64,000 nt of DNA from Motacilla alba alba (taxonomy: Eukaryota > Chordata > Aves > Passeriformes > Motacillidae): NCBI RefSeq assembly GCF_015832195.1, contig NC_052017.1, positions 74,029,801 to 74,093,800 of the forward strand, read 5' to 3'. The first letter of the stretch is position 1. Each line of letters opens with the position of its first letter. Position numbers and translations under genes: made by a program. The notes beneath the pieces are model-generated. The model made no database searches. It was not told the DNA's origin and saw nothing but the letters and a program-made list of their open reading frames with translations. Positions 25,278 through 38,399 of this stretch are shown piece by piece.

Positions 25278-25834
25278 TGTCTTGGTTTGAAAAGACAGGT
25301 GTCTGCTAAGGAAGGCAGGAGCCTCCCCTAAAATGGAAAATGTAAACCCCCTCCCTCCGAATTGCTATAAATTTTAAATCAAGGGGCTGTCAGGCAAAAA
25401 TATGGGAGCAGGAATAACAGTTCTTTATTAGGGAAGAAAATAAAAATATAAAATAAACAATGCAGTAAACCCAAACAACACTGACAGAGTCAGAACACAA
25501 CCTGACACCCTGTTGGTCAGAGTGCTAGGAGCAGTCCAATTGGAATTGTGGCTGCAGTCCTCCTGGAGTGTCAGGTATGGTTCTGCTGGAGCAGGGATCC
25601 TGTGGAAAGGTGTAGACTTCCTCTAAAAGATCCAGTGGAAGAGGCAGATTTTCCTCTGGGAAATCCAGTGAAGAAAGCCGTGCTGGTGTCCCAGAAACTC
25701 AAGACTGTATCTGGGTAGGAATGGTTGGCTCCTCCCTCTGGGCGGAGCATCTCACAATGGGACACTCTAGTTCTTATCAGTCATGCACTGACATTCAATA
25801 GAGATAAAGAAAACTGCCCACTTAATAGAAGACA
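25278..25834 (-). mobile_element. Solo LTR of an endogenous retrovirus, passerine type
   Basis: The element is bounded by a 6-bp terminal inverted repeat, TGTCTT at 25278 and AAGACA at 25829-25834. It is 557 bp long. On the minus strand a poly(A) signal AATAAAGAAC lies at about 25421-25430, followed by a GGGAGGGGG-rich terminal section, as expected for R-U5. The sequence resembles an LTR family I associate with songbird genomes. No gag, pol or env sequence flanks it, so it is a solo LTR. I could not find a matching target-site duplication: the flanks are AGGTG and ACTGT. The exact family is not assigned. Confidence 0.75.
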
Positions 25835-28597
25835 ACTGTCATACAGATGGCAAATAGAATACAATTTGCTTGGCAATCCAGGACAAGGTGCTTGGATTTT
25901 CTTGTACTTTTGAAAGTCTTTCTACAGAATCCTGTGTTTGGAAATATTGTGGCCTGTTAGAGACTGTAAGAAAGATAAGGCATTTGTAAAACTAAGACTA
26001 GGGAATAGCGCACAGAGTTTGGAAATAACTTGGCCCAACTCAGGTTCATCCCTGTCCACTGGATATGGATTGTATTTGTACGCTTAAGTAAAATAATATG
26101 GCAATATATAATAAAATAAATCTGGGAAATTTCAAGTCTGATGAAGTAGTTTGCCAATTTAATAAAATGTTGATTTTAATTTTTTAAGAAGTTTTCTGTA
26201 AACAATATTGATTTATTTCCTCTGCTTCTTTCCACAGTCTCTTTGGAAACATAACATTTTATGTTTAATGCTGAATGACGTGTCACATTAGAGCTTAGTG
26301 TGATTTGAAACAACTGAAAGAATAAAAGAATCAAATGTTATATTGGAGAGAGGCCATTCTTAATAGCAATGTGATTACAGTTTTCATAGGGTTTTTCCTC
26401 TTTCAGACAGCATTTCTTCTGCATGCTTAGAATCATTCCATCTTTCTTTCCATCAAGAGTCAGTACATAAGGATTAACCATTTTGTGTCAGGCCCTTGGG
26501 CTGTTTCCTGTTTCCAGTGAGGTTATGAAGTACTTCTGAAAATCCAGTAGTCTAAAGTTGCAACTGTAAAAAAACAAATATAAGGTGAGATGCTAGTCAA
26601 CAAAATATGAGTAAGCATTTAGCTTTTCAAATTGTTTAATCTCTAAATCAGCTGTGAAAGTCAGCCTGCAAATATTACCCATTTTATGTGGAATCTACAT
26701 TAGTGGAACACTTCATTATTTTTGATTTCACAATATAGGGCCAGTATGATTAAGATTGGCTCAAAAAGCTTGGTTCTCCTTTGTTCAGTTATTGTGGGGA
26801 TGTCAAACATATCTGAAAGTATACATTATATAATAGCCTTTCATTACTTTTTTCAGTCTAAATAAAATGAAGTTCAGGGTTGGTCTTCTGGGTATAGCAC
26901 TTACAAGATTAAGGATGGATAGAGGAGGAGAAGGAAGTTAATCTCCAAGACAGTCTTAAGAGATTAATTGTACTATGTTAATGTGTGCTAGTTCTGTCTG
27001 TAGATGTGATTATCATAAAAAATACAAAAAAAATCACTGGGCTGTGGTTTGTGGTTTGTTTTTTTCTGTTGTTGTTCTCAGCTACAAATAATTTTAAACA
27101 TTACTTCTTGCACATTCAGTAGATATGGATAATAGACTCTTTCCAAGTCTTTCATATTTCTAAGTTGTAACTTATTCTTCCCTCTCACATGCTTTTTTTT
27201 CTATAGAGTAGCAGCACCAGTTTGTTCTATGTGCCATGACAGTTATGAGAGTTCCTCTCTCTACACCGCTCTTAAAATGTGGTGTTCAAAATGAATTTGT
27301 TATTTTAGCTGAGCCCTTGCCATCATTGCTTGAGTAGAGAGGATATACTTTATTTTTCTTATAGGTAGTAATCCTCCTTATATATCAGTTTATTTTTTTT
27401 AATCCAGATGATGCCTGCCGTTAAATCATATTCAGTGATCTTTGCCTCACAAGCATTAAGATGGTTGACATTTAGTAATTTTTCTCTGTCCACCAGGCAT
27501 GATAATTATTCAATCATAGGAAGAATTAAGAGAGGAACTGGAGTGGAAAATGCATACTTTTAATCAGAGAATGACTAATTATTCTGAAGCTGCTTCAGCC
27601 AATTCATGTTCTATACTAGTAGTAAATTCATTAAACTCATGCTTTGAAAACCTGCAAATTGCAGTGAACAGTGTGTGGTCCTTGAGAATCCCTGATTCTC
27701 CTGCTGAGCTGGTTTTATTTTATCAACATGTGAATGTGCTGCTGCTGGGTTGCTGGGTTTTCTGAATGTCTTATAACTGAGTCATCCCATAGCTTAGCAG
27801 TTGCCTTGCTTACAGCTGCACATCTTGTCCAGTGTTGTTCCATCCCCTTCAGGGGGAGTTCACATCACTTCTCACCTAGAAAGTGTTAGTGGATTTCTTC
27901 AGTATATTATGTCTCTTGGTAAAACATATTGTAACTCGGCTAAGGTGGCCATTCACATCTAAATTCTTCAATTACTCTTTCCTGTTTAATGCAGAGATCA
28001 TAACATCTTGCTGCCAATATAAATTGTATTAACTACCTGTCCTACATTTATTTGTAAAAAGAATGCTGCTGTGCTAAGATGGCATTCTCCAGCTTCCTTC
28101 AATTTATCTGTAAAACGCTGCTCCTCCAATGACTATTGAATCAAAATTTTCGATCTTGCTTCTGTTCCTAATTCTCTTACAGAATTATTTCATCCTAGAC
28201 ATCTCTGACTTTTCTTTGTTGTACCTTGACTTTGTCTACTTTACCTCCTTCTTTCCCTGTTATTCCTTTATTTTAATATTTAAAAACAACATGTATTTTA
28301 TATTTTGAGGTATTTGTTTCACTATGTTTTAAATGAAATTACAGTGTCTTAGCCAAAGTCTATTCTTCACTGCATTTTCTATTCCAGTTTTGCACTACAA
28401 AAGCTTTTGTTTGTGCCATACAGTTTCTTTCAAAAGTTACTCTTCCTTTTGTCTTTCTGTCTTTCCTGCACATAATATTATCATAATTTTCTAGTCCTTT
28501 GGGATACTGCACCAGCTCTCTAAGATGCTTATTATATGGTTTTGAACTTTCAAAACAAAAAATTGAGCGATTTTCTAGGTTTGCTTACTGTGCTTTT

Positions 28598-28670
28598 TGT
28601 ATTAATGTACAGATTGTCAAAGACATCTGATTAATGTATTAATGTACAGATGTCAAAGACATCTGATTAG
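28598..28670 (+). repeat. Tandem duplication, 36-37 bp unit
   Basis: TGTATTAATGTACAGA with TGTCAAAGACATCTGATTA occurs at 28598-28634 and again at 28635-28670. The copies differ by one inserted T and the last base, so this is a recent duplication. Confidence 0.95.
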
Positions 28671-29291
28671 ATGCCTAATGCAGTACCTTCTTCACCCTGA
28701 CTTGCTATCTCCTGATTTTTTTTATCCTTCTTGCCCCTCAACTCTATCCATACCTAATTGACATGTTTGTGTTAGCATACCCATGTTTCATCTCTAGAAT
28801 ACTTTTTACTAGGATAGTACATAATTTTTTCTTCCTTATTCCTCTCCAGGTCCCCTAAGGAAAAAAAAATCATATTTATGTAATAACTCAGTGGAAAATG
28901 TCCCCTATGTGAGGAAGGCAAAGAATCCAGGTGACACAATCAGTCACAGATTTATTTCTAGAGTATTGTTCTATAGAACTGGAGCTTTTTTCTTATGAGA
29001 AGGTTCTCTATAAGGTAATGAATAAAAATAGTTTGTTAATGAAAAGAGTAGGGTGTTTTTACAAAGGTTGATACTGTGGAAAAAGCTTGCAAAGTTTGGC
29101 ATGGATGAGCATTTGTAGCAGACCTCAGCAATTTGCATAAATAAAGCTTTTGGAGGGAAAATTAAATTGGAAAAGGTTACGGAACAGGATTTGGAGAAAC
29201 CCCAAGGCACAGAAACATTGAAGAAGCTTCTGTCCAGTTGCAGAGCAGAAGGGACTCACATGCAGCACCTGTCAGGACTGAGGATAGAAAT

Positions 29292-29315
29292 GACAGCAGC
29301 AGTGCTGCTGCTGTC
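29292..29315. repeat. Palindrome with CAG/CTG arms
   Basis: GACAGCAGCAG and CTGCTGCTGTC are exact inverted 11-bp arms separated by TG. The tract can form a hairpin in either strand. Confidence 0.9.
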
Positions 29316-31059
29316 TGGTTGCTCTGTGACATGACTTCTTGCTGACCTCATTGTCTGTCAATGGTGTTTAACATCTTTCCTCACTAGTTTCCAGAAAGGC
29401 GCAAAATTTGCAACAGTGAGAGAATGACTTTCTATCATATTCAGTGTATGGACATTTTTTAACCACTTTCTCTCTCAAAACTGGTGTACTTTTTGTAGGT
29501 TTGGTATTTCTTTTCTTCGCTGTCATAGAGCTGTCTGTCTTAAAGAGTTCCACTGAGAAACGTGAAGGAGGGATTGCAAATTGGAAGGTTTGTTTATAGC
29601 CACTGGAAGAAATTACACTTGAGTTCTTCAATCCTCACTCATGTAGCAGTTATTAGAGACAAGATATCTGTTTTAGTCTAAAATAATGTTTTAAGAAGAG
29701 GGAGGAAATCATTGCTTGACATTTTCAGTAAGCTGCTAATGTGTATGTATATATATTTCATAATATTGTAGTTCTGTGCTTCTCAACACTGAGGAAAAAA
29801 ATCCTCATAGTTTCTTTCAAAATCATAATATACACTTTAATTACATATCACATTTTCCTTTGAGTAGCATCAGTGAATATCTTTAGCAAGTACACTTCAG
29901 TCACTGAAGTAGATGGCTTTTTGTTGCTGAAACCAAGAACAAATCCTTGACATTCTTGTAGTAACAAGAATATAACACTGTCACTGACATTAGATTCTTA
30001 TGCTACTCTGCCTTTCTCAAAGAGGTGTTTGGAAGAGGAGTAAAAGAAACACCAGAGATAAAAATGAAGCTGTGGAGAAAAGAAAGGATAGTTGTCAACA
30101 TGCCAATGAAAATCAATTTTCAAAATATAGTCTAGAGCAAGTAACTTGTGAGTGACACTGGATCAAAATTGGAAAAGTTAACACAATGAGTCATAAGAAT
30201 GAAAACATTCAATGGCATGTATTACCATTTAATTTATGGGACCTTTACAGCCTCCTAAGAATCACCTTTACTTTCTATTTGGAGCCATTGATCCATTGGA
30301 TCCTAACAAATTTATGTAGGACCTCAAGTAACCTTCCTCCTATATTTGTCTAAAGTCCTAACCTTCTTGTAATTGCTTGCTTTGCTGTAGCGCAATATAT
30401 AAATGAAAATAGGAAATTTTAAATGTTCCGCATTGCTTCTTCCATGCTGACAGTAGCATGGGGTCAATGAGTTTTTTTTCTTGCCAGGTGCAACAAATTA
30501 TGTTTGTAGACATGACAGAGATCCAGTCTGACATAAACTTCTCAGAAGTGAGAAGCTGGATGCCACCCTGTAGAAATATCAAGGCAGATTGGATAAAATA
30601 GTAATTCTTTATCTATTAGTTAAGTCATGGTATGCATTGGATGGAAATGAATTTGCTTCCCCTGGAGTGATTTTGACAACAGATGGTCAACATTTCCTAT
30701 ATTGACAAATTCTAGATTTTTTTTGTGCAGAAGGTGTCTGAATCTTTGTTTTATGTGTACTCTTGTAGCTGTATCTTTATGCATTTATTTCTTAGCCAGC
30801 TTTTAGACATTAGTATTAATAGAAGATGGGAGATTGAGATTTTTCTCATGACTTTGTAACCCAAGAATTGTAAGAAGAGTCAATCACATGTAGATGAATC
30901 TATCACATTTTGTCATCTTTTATGGTGTTTTGCTCCCTGTAAGTGTCTTGAAGAAAGCTTCTGATAAAAATGCACAGATCATCTGGTTTTTGATATCCCA
31001 AAAGAGTAATTTTATCAAAAATAACTTTCTGTGAGGGAAGAGAAAGAAAAAACATGGAT

Positions 31060-31640
31060 TTTCTGGCATAAACCTGGTAGGGAGTAAGCACCACACAGCT
31101 GCTCCGTCACTCCCCCTCCTGTGGGATAAGGGTGAGAAAGGGAAGGATTAAAGTGAGAAAATTCATAAAGACAGTTTAATAGGGAAAGCAAAAGCTGCCC
31201 ACACAAGCAAAGGAAAGGAAGGCAATTAATTCACCATTTCCCATGGGCAGACAGGTGTTCAGCCATTGGCAGGAAAGCAGGGATCCATCACATGTGGCAA
31301 AGGTGATGTGGGAAGACAAACTATATTGCTCCTGATGTCCCCCACTTCCTTTTTTTTCTCCCAGATTTATTGCTGAGCAGGATGTCACATGACATGGGAC
31401 ATCCCTCTGATTAGTCAGGGTGGCCTGTCCTGGTTGTGTCCCCTCCCATCTTCTTATGCACCCCCAGTTTACTTGCTGGAAGGGTGGGGTAAAGACCAGA
31501 AAAAGGCCTCAACACCAGGCAAGTGCTGCTTAACAATAAGGAAAACATCCCTGTGGTATCCACACTGTTCCCAACAAAAATCCCTTACACAGCACAATAA
31601 AAGATACTGTAAAGAAAATTAACTCTACCATAGACAAAGT
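31060..31640 (-). mobile_element. Probable solo LTR, avian ERVL-like
   Basis: The + strand shows an ordered set of segments I recognise from an avian ERV LTR family read in reverse: CTGCTCCGTCACTCCCCC near 31099, a GACAGTTTAATAGGG segment near 31172, CCCCCACTTCC near 31339, GGGACATCCCTCTGATTAG near 31397 and TTAACTCTACC at the far end. The minus strand contains CTATTAAACTG, a plausible ATTAAA poly(A) signal. No internal retroviral coding region is present. Ends are approximate and the copy is diverged. The match is from memory of family features, not an alignment. Confidence 0.6.
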
Positions 31641-34230
31641 CGGTACAATAAGAAAATGAATTGAGGGATTCTAGTATGTTAAGCACCTAGAGGGATTAAA
31701 TGGTGAAATTTCTTTTTGTCTTAGTTGAACAAAATTTTTAAGTATTAGTTATTTTACAGAAATACTTTGTGTTTGTCCAAACTATTACTTTATAATGACA
31801 AGAAACTATATGTAAAATATCTCAGGTATATGCTGTATATACATTTTGAAAGGGTTTGCCTTCAAATACATAGAAATATAAAATTTCTGTTGTCCTACAA
31901 AAAACAGCTTTTTTTTCCAGATAGTTTTCTTCAGTATCTGGGTGGTATATACATCATTATCATTTCAGTTATGAGTCTGGGATGGAAATATATTTATAAC
32001 TGAACAGACACTTTGACAACATTTCTAATTCTAAGAATTGGAATTAGAGGGTTTTTTTGCAGTCCTCTTGTGGTTACTCATTTGTGATCTCTACAAGGGA
32101 GAGTTCATTTGCTGTTCTTGATATTTGTTAAATTTACAGAAGAATATTATTTAGAGAAAAATGTGTAGATACTGCCTAGGACAGCATCACTCATTCAGAA
32201 ATTATATCAAAATATTGCATCTAATATAGGACAAGGTAGGAATAAGTCTCTGTAACAGATCGTAACACTTTATAAAGTCTTTAAATGCAAAGATCAATAC
32301 ATCATTAATCACTTGTAATTTCCTTCTGTTTAAAAAAAAGACTGTTGTTTTAAAAACCATAAAGTTAAATTATTAGCTGTCCATACTTTAGTGAAACAGT
32401 TCCTTGTTCTAAAAAAAAAAAAATCTCAAAAACCCAAAACTCAGAGACCAGATGGTAATTGACAGGCATAAGTTATTCCTATATAGTAAATTCCTTGTAT
32501 TTCTCTTGTAAAATTTTAATTCAATCACATTAAATACAAATAAACAAGATTTTTTTCGCATAGAAATATGTTTTTAATTCTAATTGACTTCCAACTGAAA
32601 TTAAACTATAAGCATTTGTTTTACAATTATAATAGTATTTTATTCATCCTAGATCCAAAAGAGAAAAAAAAGAGAGGAATTAGAAACTGTTGTAAATACT
32701 GCATGCATCAATTATTTATTTAAAACCTCAGAATTCACAGTATAGTGAATTTAAAACCACAGTATTCACATCAGGTATATTGCTATTAATCATTGAGTTT
32801 TACTGGGATAAATGTAATCCTACAGGGATCTGTTAGGAAAAATACTGATTTTCAAGCTAACTTATTTTGAAAATGTATCATTTTAATTAGGACTGTTTGT
32901 TGTTTAACAAAGGAAGTAATTGGATAAACCTATAAAGTATGAATCCATTTTCCCTTTGACCATGGCAGTTACCTTGCTATTCTGATACAGTATTCCTAAA
33001 CTGTCAGTCAGCTTCTTGTGAGCTTGTGGCAATGCATGCACTGTTTGGATTTTGTTTTCTGGATTTTTGTTTTTGTTGTGGCTGCAGTTGGAGAATTATT
33101 GGATCAAAATATCAAGACTCATTGTCACTTTGGATATGGTGTCAACAGGCCAAGACTCTGCCTAGCAGAGCCTCTTGCAAGTCTGTATTTTCAGTTTGGA
33201 CTAAAAAGAGCTGTTAGGTAAAAAATATTCGTGCTTGATGTTACATGGGACGTGCAGGGCTGGCTAGTATCAGTTGAACAGCTAATATTGGTTGCTGTTT
33301 TATGAGTGTCCAGCGGCCATGTAAAAGAAATAGAGGAAAATATAGTAATAGAGGAAAAAAAATAAAAGAAGAAAGGAAAAAACACTGAAAAAATTAGCAG
33401 AGGTTATTGGAGGGTACTTATCAGAGAAACAGAAGTGAGTTTCCTTGAAACACAGCATTGAAAAGAATAAGCAATAAAATAGAAATTAAAAGCAAAACAA
33501 AGTCTTGTTAGTTTTTGCTTGTGTTCTCTTCAGAATACATTTTCTATCCTTATATAGTGATCCTCCTAATATATACTTTGCTGAATAAACATCCCTACAG
33601 CTGCAAAATTTATACATGCACACATACTTTCATACACAGAAACAAAACAAATAAGCAACTGTACCCAGAACTAGAAACTTTACACTTTATCAGCTATCCA
33701 ACCACCTCTCAGATGGCACTTACAATTAAAGCCTTTACTGTCTAAAGATCTCCAGTATTTTAATCCCAATGCCAAAACCATTCATGGAATTATCTCACAG
33801 AATTTAGATGAAAAAGAAACCAGCTAACACTAAAAATGTATCAAAAAGTCTAATTCTTTCCGTACTCTTCAAACTTTTTTTTTAATCTTGATATTCTGTT
33901 ACTCCTAGTTCCTGATTCTTTTAACAAATAATTACAGACCATTAATTTGCTTGTATGACTCTTTACTTCAGTTTTATCCAAAAGCAGAATTTCTCATTTC
34001 TCTTGGCTGAAAAGAATGAAAATTCTCCATCCAATGCTCATTTAAAATAATACACCAATAGGCAATGTAGGTGCTGTATATTACCTGCCAATTGCCAATT
34101 CACTCTATTCCAGTGTTCCAATTTAGAAGACTGGTTGGCCAAAAATTGTTATGTTTCAAAAAAGTAACATGTTGTCAAAGTAAATCTTATGTAAGTTCTC
34201 ACCTCCAAATCATTGTTTTATGAATACCGA

Positions 34231-34348
34231 AACCAAAATCAACCAACCAAAAACAGCAACAACCAAACTAAATCAAAACAACAACAATAACAAAAAACCA
34301 AAACAAAACAAAACAAAAAAACAAAAACAAAAAAATCCCAAAAAAAGA
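34231..34348 (+). repeat. A/C-rich simple sequence
   Basis: Irregular CAAA, CAACA and AAAAC units over about 118 bp. One frame stays open and translates to lysine/asparagine/glutamine-rich sequence, but this is a composition effect. Confidence 0.85.
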
Positions 34349-35172
34349 AATAACAGAAAGTTACTTTTATTGTTGGTCTGGCTTCTATACTCCTTCAGGC
34401 AATATATGCATGCCACAAGAAAACATCTCAGATGAATGCCAAGGTCTGGGTAGTTTCCCAGGCATTCTCCAGTTTTCTTCCCTTTACAGCTCTTTTAAGA
34501 ACAAGTTCATCTGTAATTACATGGAATTATTCCAGGTTTTCTTAAGTCAAATTACTGTGTCCATTCATTTTCAGTTGTTCTGGAAGATTTCTGGTTGCTA
34601 AGTTCAAGCAAATATATAGGCATGCACACCATTATGGGCTAATCATTCCTTTGAATTTATACCATGAGTCAGACTTTTTTGGTTGCTACTTAGTCCCTCT
34701 CCTTGCAAAAGTCGTTACTTTGAATTTCTTTATGCCTTACACCATGGATGTTGCTACTTCATTACATGCTGCTAAGCAAGATTTGGGTGTAGGAAAGGAG
34801 ATGAAAGGTGCTGATTCCCTTCAGTCTTTGCTTTTCTTCTTATTCTCCACTTTGTCCTGTTTGTCAGTATGAGTGCTGTTAAACTAGTGATTCTCCAGAA
34901 ACTGAAACTGTGAAACAAACCTTCAAGTTACAATCCCTCATGAAGAAGTTACAAATGTCCTCCTGAGTTTGCCTTACTTCTTGCATGTTTTGAAGAAAAG
35001 GGCTGCTTATGACTGCCCACATAACTTCACTTAATACTCCGTTGACACATAGGTTTTTTTCTTCATTTGGTGCAGCAGAGCAGATATTTTCTCTATGGAC
35101 TAAGGAGATTCTGCTTGTTATTCCATTTTGTATTTGCTCATTAGTCCACACTCAAGTATGTCAATGTTCTCT

Positions 35173-35421
35173 TGTGGCATTGGAGTCCCTGGGTGAGCAA
35201 AGATAGGTTGGATTCAGTCTACACAGGGACTCTCAGCCAATGTCATCCAGTTCTAAATGCAGATGTATCACTGGCCAGAGAGCTGGATGGGGCTAAGGCC
35301 TCAACCAATCACATGTGTAATTGGAGCTCCTATAAAAGGAGTTGGAGGAATAAACTCAAGGCTGTTTGTCACATGGAGCTTTGGTGTGTGTATTGTCCCT
35401 GTCTCCAACCACCAGCCCCAC
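35173..35421 (+). mobile_element. Probable short solo LTR with TATA box and poly(A) signal
   Basis: The 249-bp block begins TGTGG and ends CCACA, an exact 5-bp terminal inverted repeat. It contains CCAAT at 35304, a TATAAAAGG box at 35331, and AATAAA at 35349, then about 70 bp to the end. This is the order of U3-R-U5 in a short retroviral LTR. No primer-binding site, coding region or second LTR is adjacent. The flanks (TCTCT and AAAAC) show no target-site duplication, so the boundaries or the call could be wrong. It lies in the same orientation as CDH10. Confidence 0.5.
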
Positions 35422-38399
35422 AAAACGTGGATTCTAAACATAATATTCTATTACTTGAGTTATGCAGCCAAAATAACTTCAGTGTATTTATAACTCTCCA
35501 GAGCGTAGTTTTATCTTACAGGTAGGAGCTTACTATTGTTTTCTTGTCTACCACACATCTTCCTTACTGAGAAGGCAAATGATTTCACTTGACTTGACGA
35601 ACAGTAAATCTCTTGCTAGTCATATATTAATGACCTCACCAAGCAGGCTTGGAATGGGGTACACAAGTACAGGATACAGAATAAAAGCCTCTCAGAAGAA
35701 GGTAAATGAAAGACCACTCAGTATTGTATGCTGAGACTTTAAAAGGTGCAATTTGTCTTCTTGCCTATCACATACTTTCTCTGCAATCTCAGGTGATCTA
35801 GAATAACAGAATCGTATTTTATTATTTTGTTCTGTGGAGTCAATAGAAAAGAGTATATTCCTGTTCTGTATCATAGATAAAGCAGTAGTGAACACCATAA
35901 AGATTGCTAGTGTTGCTGTAACTAATGATCCAGGATGTTACAGATGAGGTATAACTCTTTTTATAATGTCAAAATATTTTGCTATTCTATCTGGATGTAT
36001 TTGGAATATAAGGAAACCATAATCCAAAATATTCTTTCAGGTGTAGAAGCCCTTTTTATCTGAAATAGAAAAAGTGGAGTTTATACAGAAGTTGAAGAAA
36101 TTTCTCTAATTTTAATTAGATAGCTATCAATTGCATTAATTATGTAAATAAAAAATGTATATACATATATATGTATAGCCAGCAATGAAATAGACTGGTG
36201 TGAAAACAGTGTTGTAGAGAATAACAACAGAGATATTTAGTTCCCAAGGGAAAGAAAGATTTAGTTAGTTTATAACCTGCAGACATACAGAGGTTAAAAG
36301 GGAAGGGAGAGAGGATATGATGCACAGTAAAAAGATAAACTCACTTGAGTTCATTGTTTTTGTCTCCTGGATGAGTTTTGAAGTTCTGTTCCAGGTTTAT
36401 TTTTGAAAGGTGTTTTGTTGGTTACCCTTGAAAATCAGGAGAGAAAGATCAGAGATGAAATAACTGTTTGAATAAAATCTCTCTAGTGCAGCTAGATGTA
36501 GCCCTTACCAATTACCCATGCAAGGTCATTTCCAGTGCAAGTGCTGATTTTCACTCCTGTATTTATCAGAAAAGCACACAGCAAAGAGTGTGAAATGTGT
36601 AACATTATGGGAAAAAAAAAAAAAAGTAGAATTCAGTGATTTAGTTCTCCAGAGAAGTGTTCTTGTTGGGAAAAGTTTCTCCTCACATTATTGATGTGGG
36701 TCTTGCAAGTGTTTTTCAGCACATTGATTTTTTTGCTGAAATAATTTTCAAGTATTTTTTCCAGGAAGTGTTCTACGTAGATGATACCTGGACAGAAAAA
36801 AGTAGGCATGTCCTTATTTGGCTTTTATCACAAATTTAGTGGCTCTCTTCAGGCTATCTCTGCAATAGTCCAGTATTATTACTGTCTCCTCAGATGCTAT
36901 GGTCAACATCAAAAAATGACAACATATAGAAGGCCAGCAAACAAACATATATATCAGTATAACCATCAAACATGACAGATGTATCAAAATAACAATATCA
37001 AAATACAAATATGTCTTAAATGTCAACAGATTTGTCCAGTGAATATTTCTGAAATCCACAGGTTTAACTGACTTTTCCAGCTCACATTGGTAGTCCAACA
37101 GAATCTATTGCATTGGCCTGACCTCTTGTACATTGAAGGCTGAGACACAAACAGAGATTGTATAAAGCATAGAACTATACAGATACTGCAGAGGGCATTC
37201 AGAACATACTTGAACCCAATATGGAACCCAAGGTCAGACTATGCATAATTTAATTTACCTTATCCTTTCTTATACAGCAGTTAGTAGATGTATAAATTAT
37301 GTTTTCTGAGCATGAAAAGCACTCTTGAATGCCAGTGTAACTATAGTATAGATTTTCAGTACACACAAACATTCTTAAGTGAAAATTTCCTTGCCTCCAA
37401 AGTTTATAATTGACCCGTGTCCATCATCAGTTTATCATGGCCATGCTTATGTTTTACTTAAGAGCAGATATCCTTTCACAATACCAGTCAAGACACATCC
37501 TTTTCATTACTGATATATGCAAAAAAAGAGTAAACTTGATTGTGTGATTTGCAGGTTTTTGCACTTAACCCCTCTGAAAAACTAATTTTGAAAAATGTCA
37601 GATGCAGCCTGCTGTGTATTGGTTTAAAGCAAGAAACTTTTGGGAAGAAGGAGCTCTTCTTGCATGCCTCATACACCAGATAGTTTCACTTTGCATAGGC
37701 ACCAGCAAATATTATATTGCTTAAATTGAAAACACTTCATTGTGCTGCAGTGTACTGCAGACTGTCTAATGCAAGGCACAAAAGGCTACAGAGTGTTATA
37801 CACTATACATGTATCTGGTATATTGTTAAGAGATTTCTTGTCATGGTTTGACATTTGTAACAGCTTATGAACAACATTATAAAAGAGGATCTATAATTCT
37901 GACTCACTGAAAGTGAAGAAATTTTGATCATTTCATCCAGCCACAGCAAACTAGTATGATGAATATTAACACTCCCTACATTTTTTTTTTTTTTATAATA
38001 ACAGATCATCATGGTCCAGCAAACTGCAGTTACCCCATGAGGAGACTTTTGCTTTGCTAGATTAACTGAGAACAATACAAAAAGCCATAGCAGAATTTTA
38101 GCATGCTAAAATAATTATAAAGTAATTGAGCACAAGGTAAAGCTTCAGGCACTTTAAGAAACATTTATAGGAAAAAAATCCAAATGCATTGCAAACATAC
38201 CTTCTTGTCATTCAAGATTTTATTCTTCTTCCAAATATGAGTTTTATAAAATTTGTCAATAACTTTATGAATTTTGCAATACTTACACTTTTATTCAAAT
38301 AAGCTTGGGAAATAAAATCATGTATTTAACAAACTTTCTTAAAATTTGATCCTCTTGTTAATTTCAACTGTGATTTTTCGTGAGAATTGGTTGCTTCCA

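Noticed and set aside
34220..34435. Lys/Asn-rich frame
   Set aside because: Composition artefact of the A/C-rich simple sequence.
36160..36177. 18-bp perfect palindrome TATACATATATATGTATA
   Set aside because: It is an AT dinucleotide composition effect with no associated feature.
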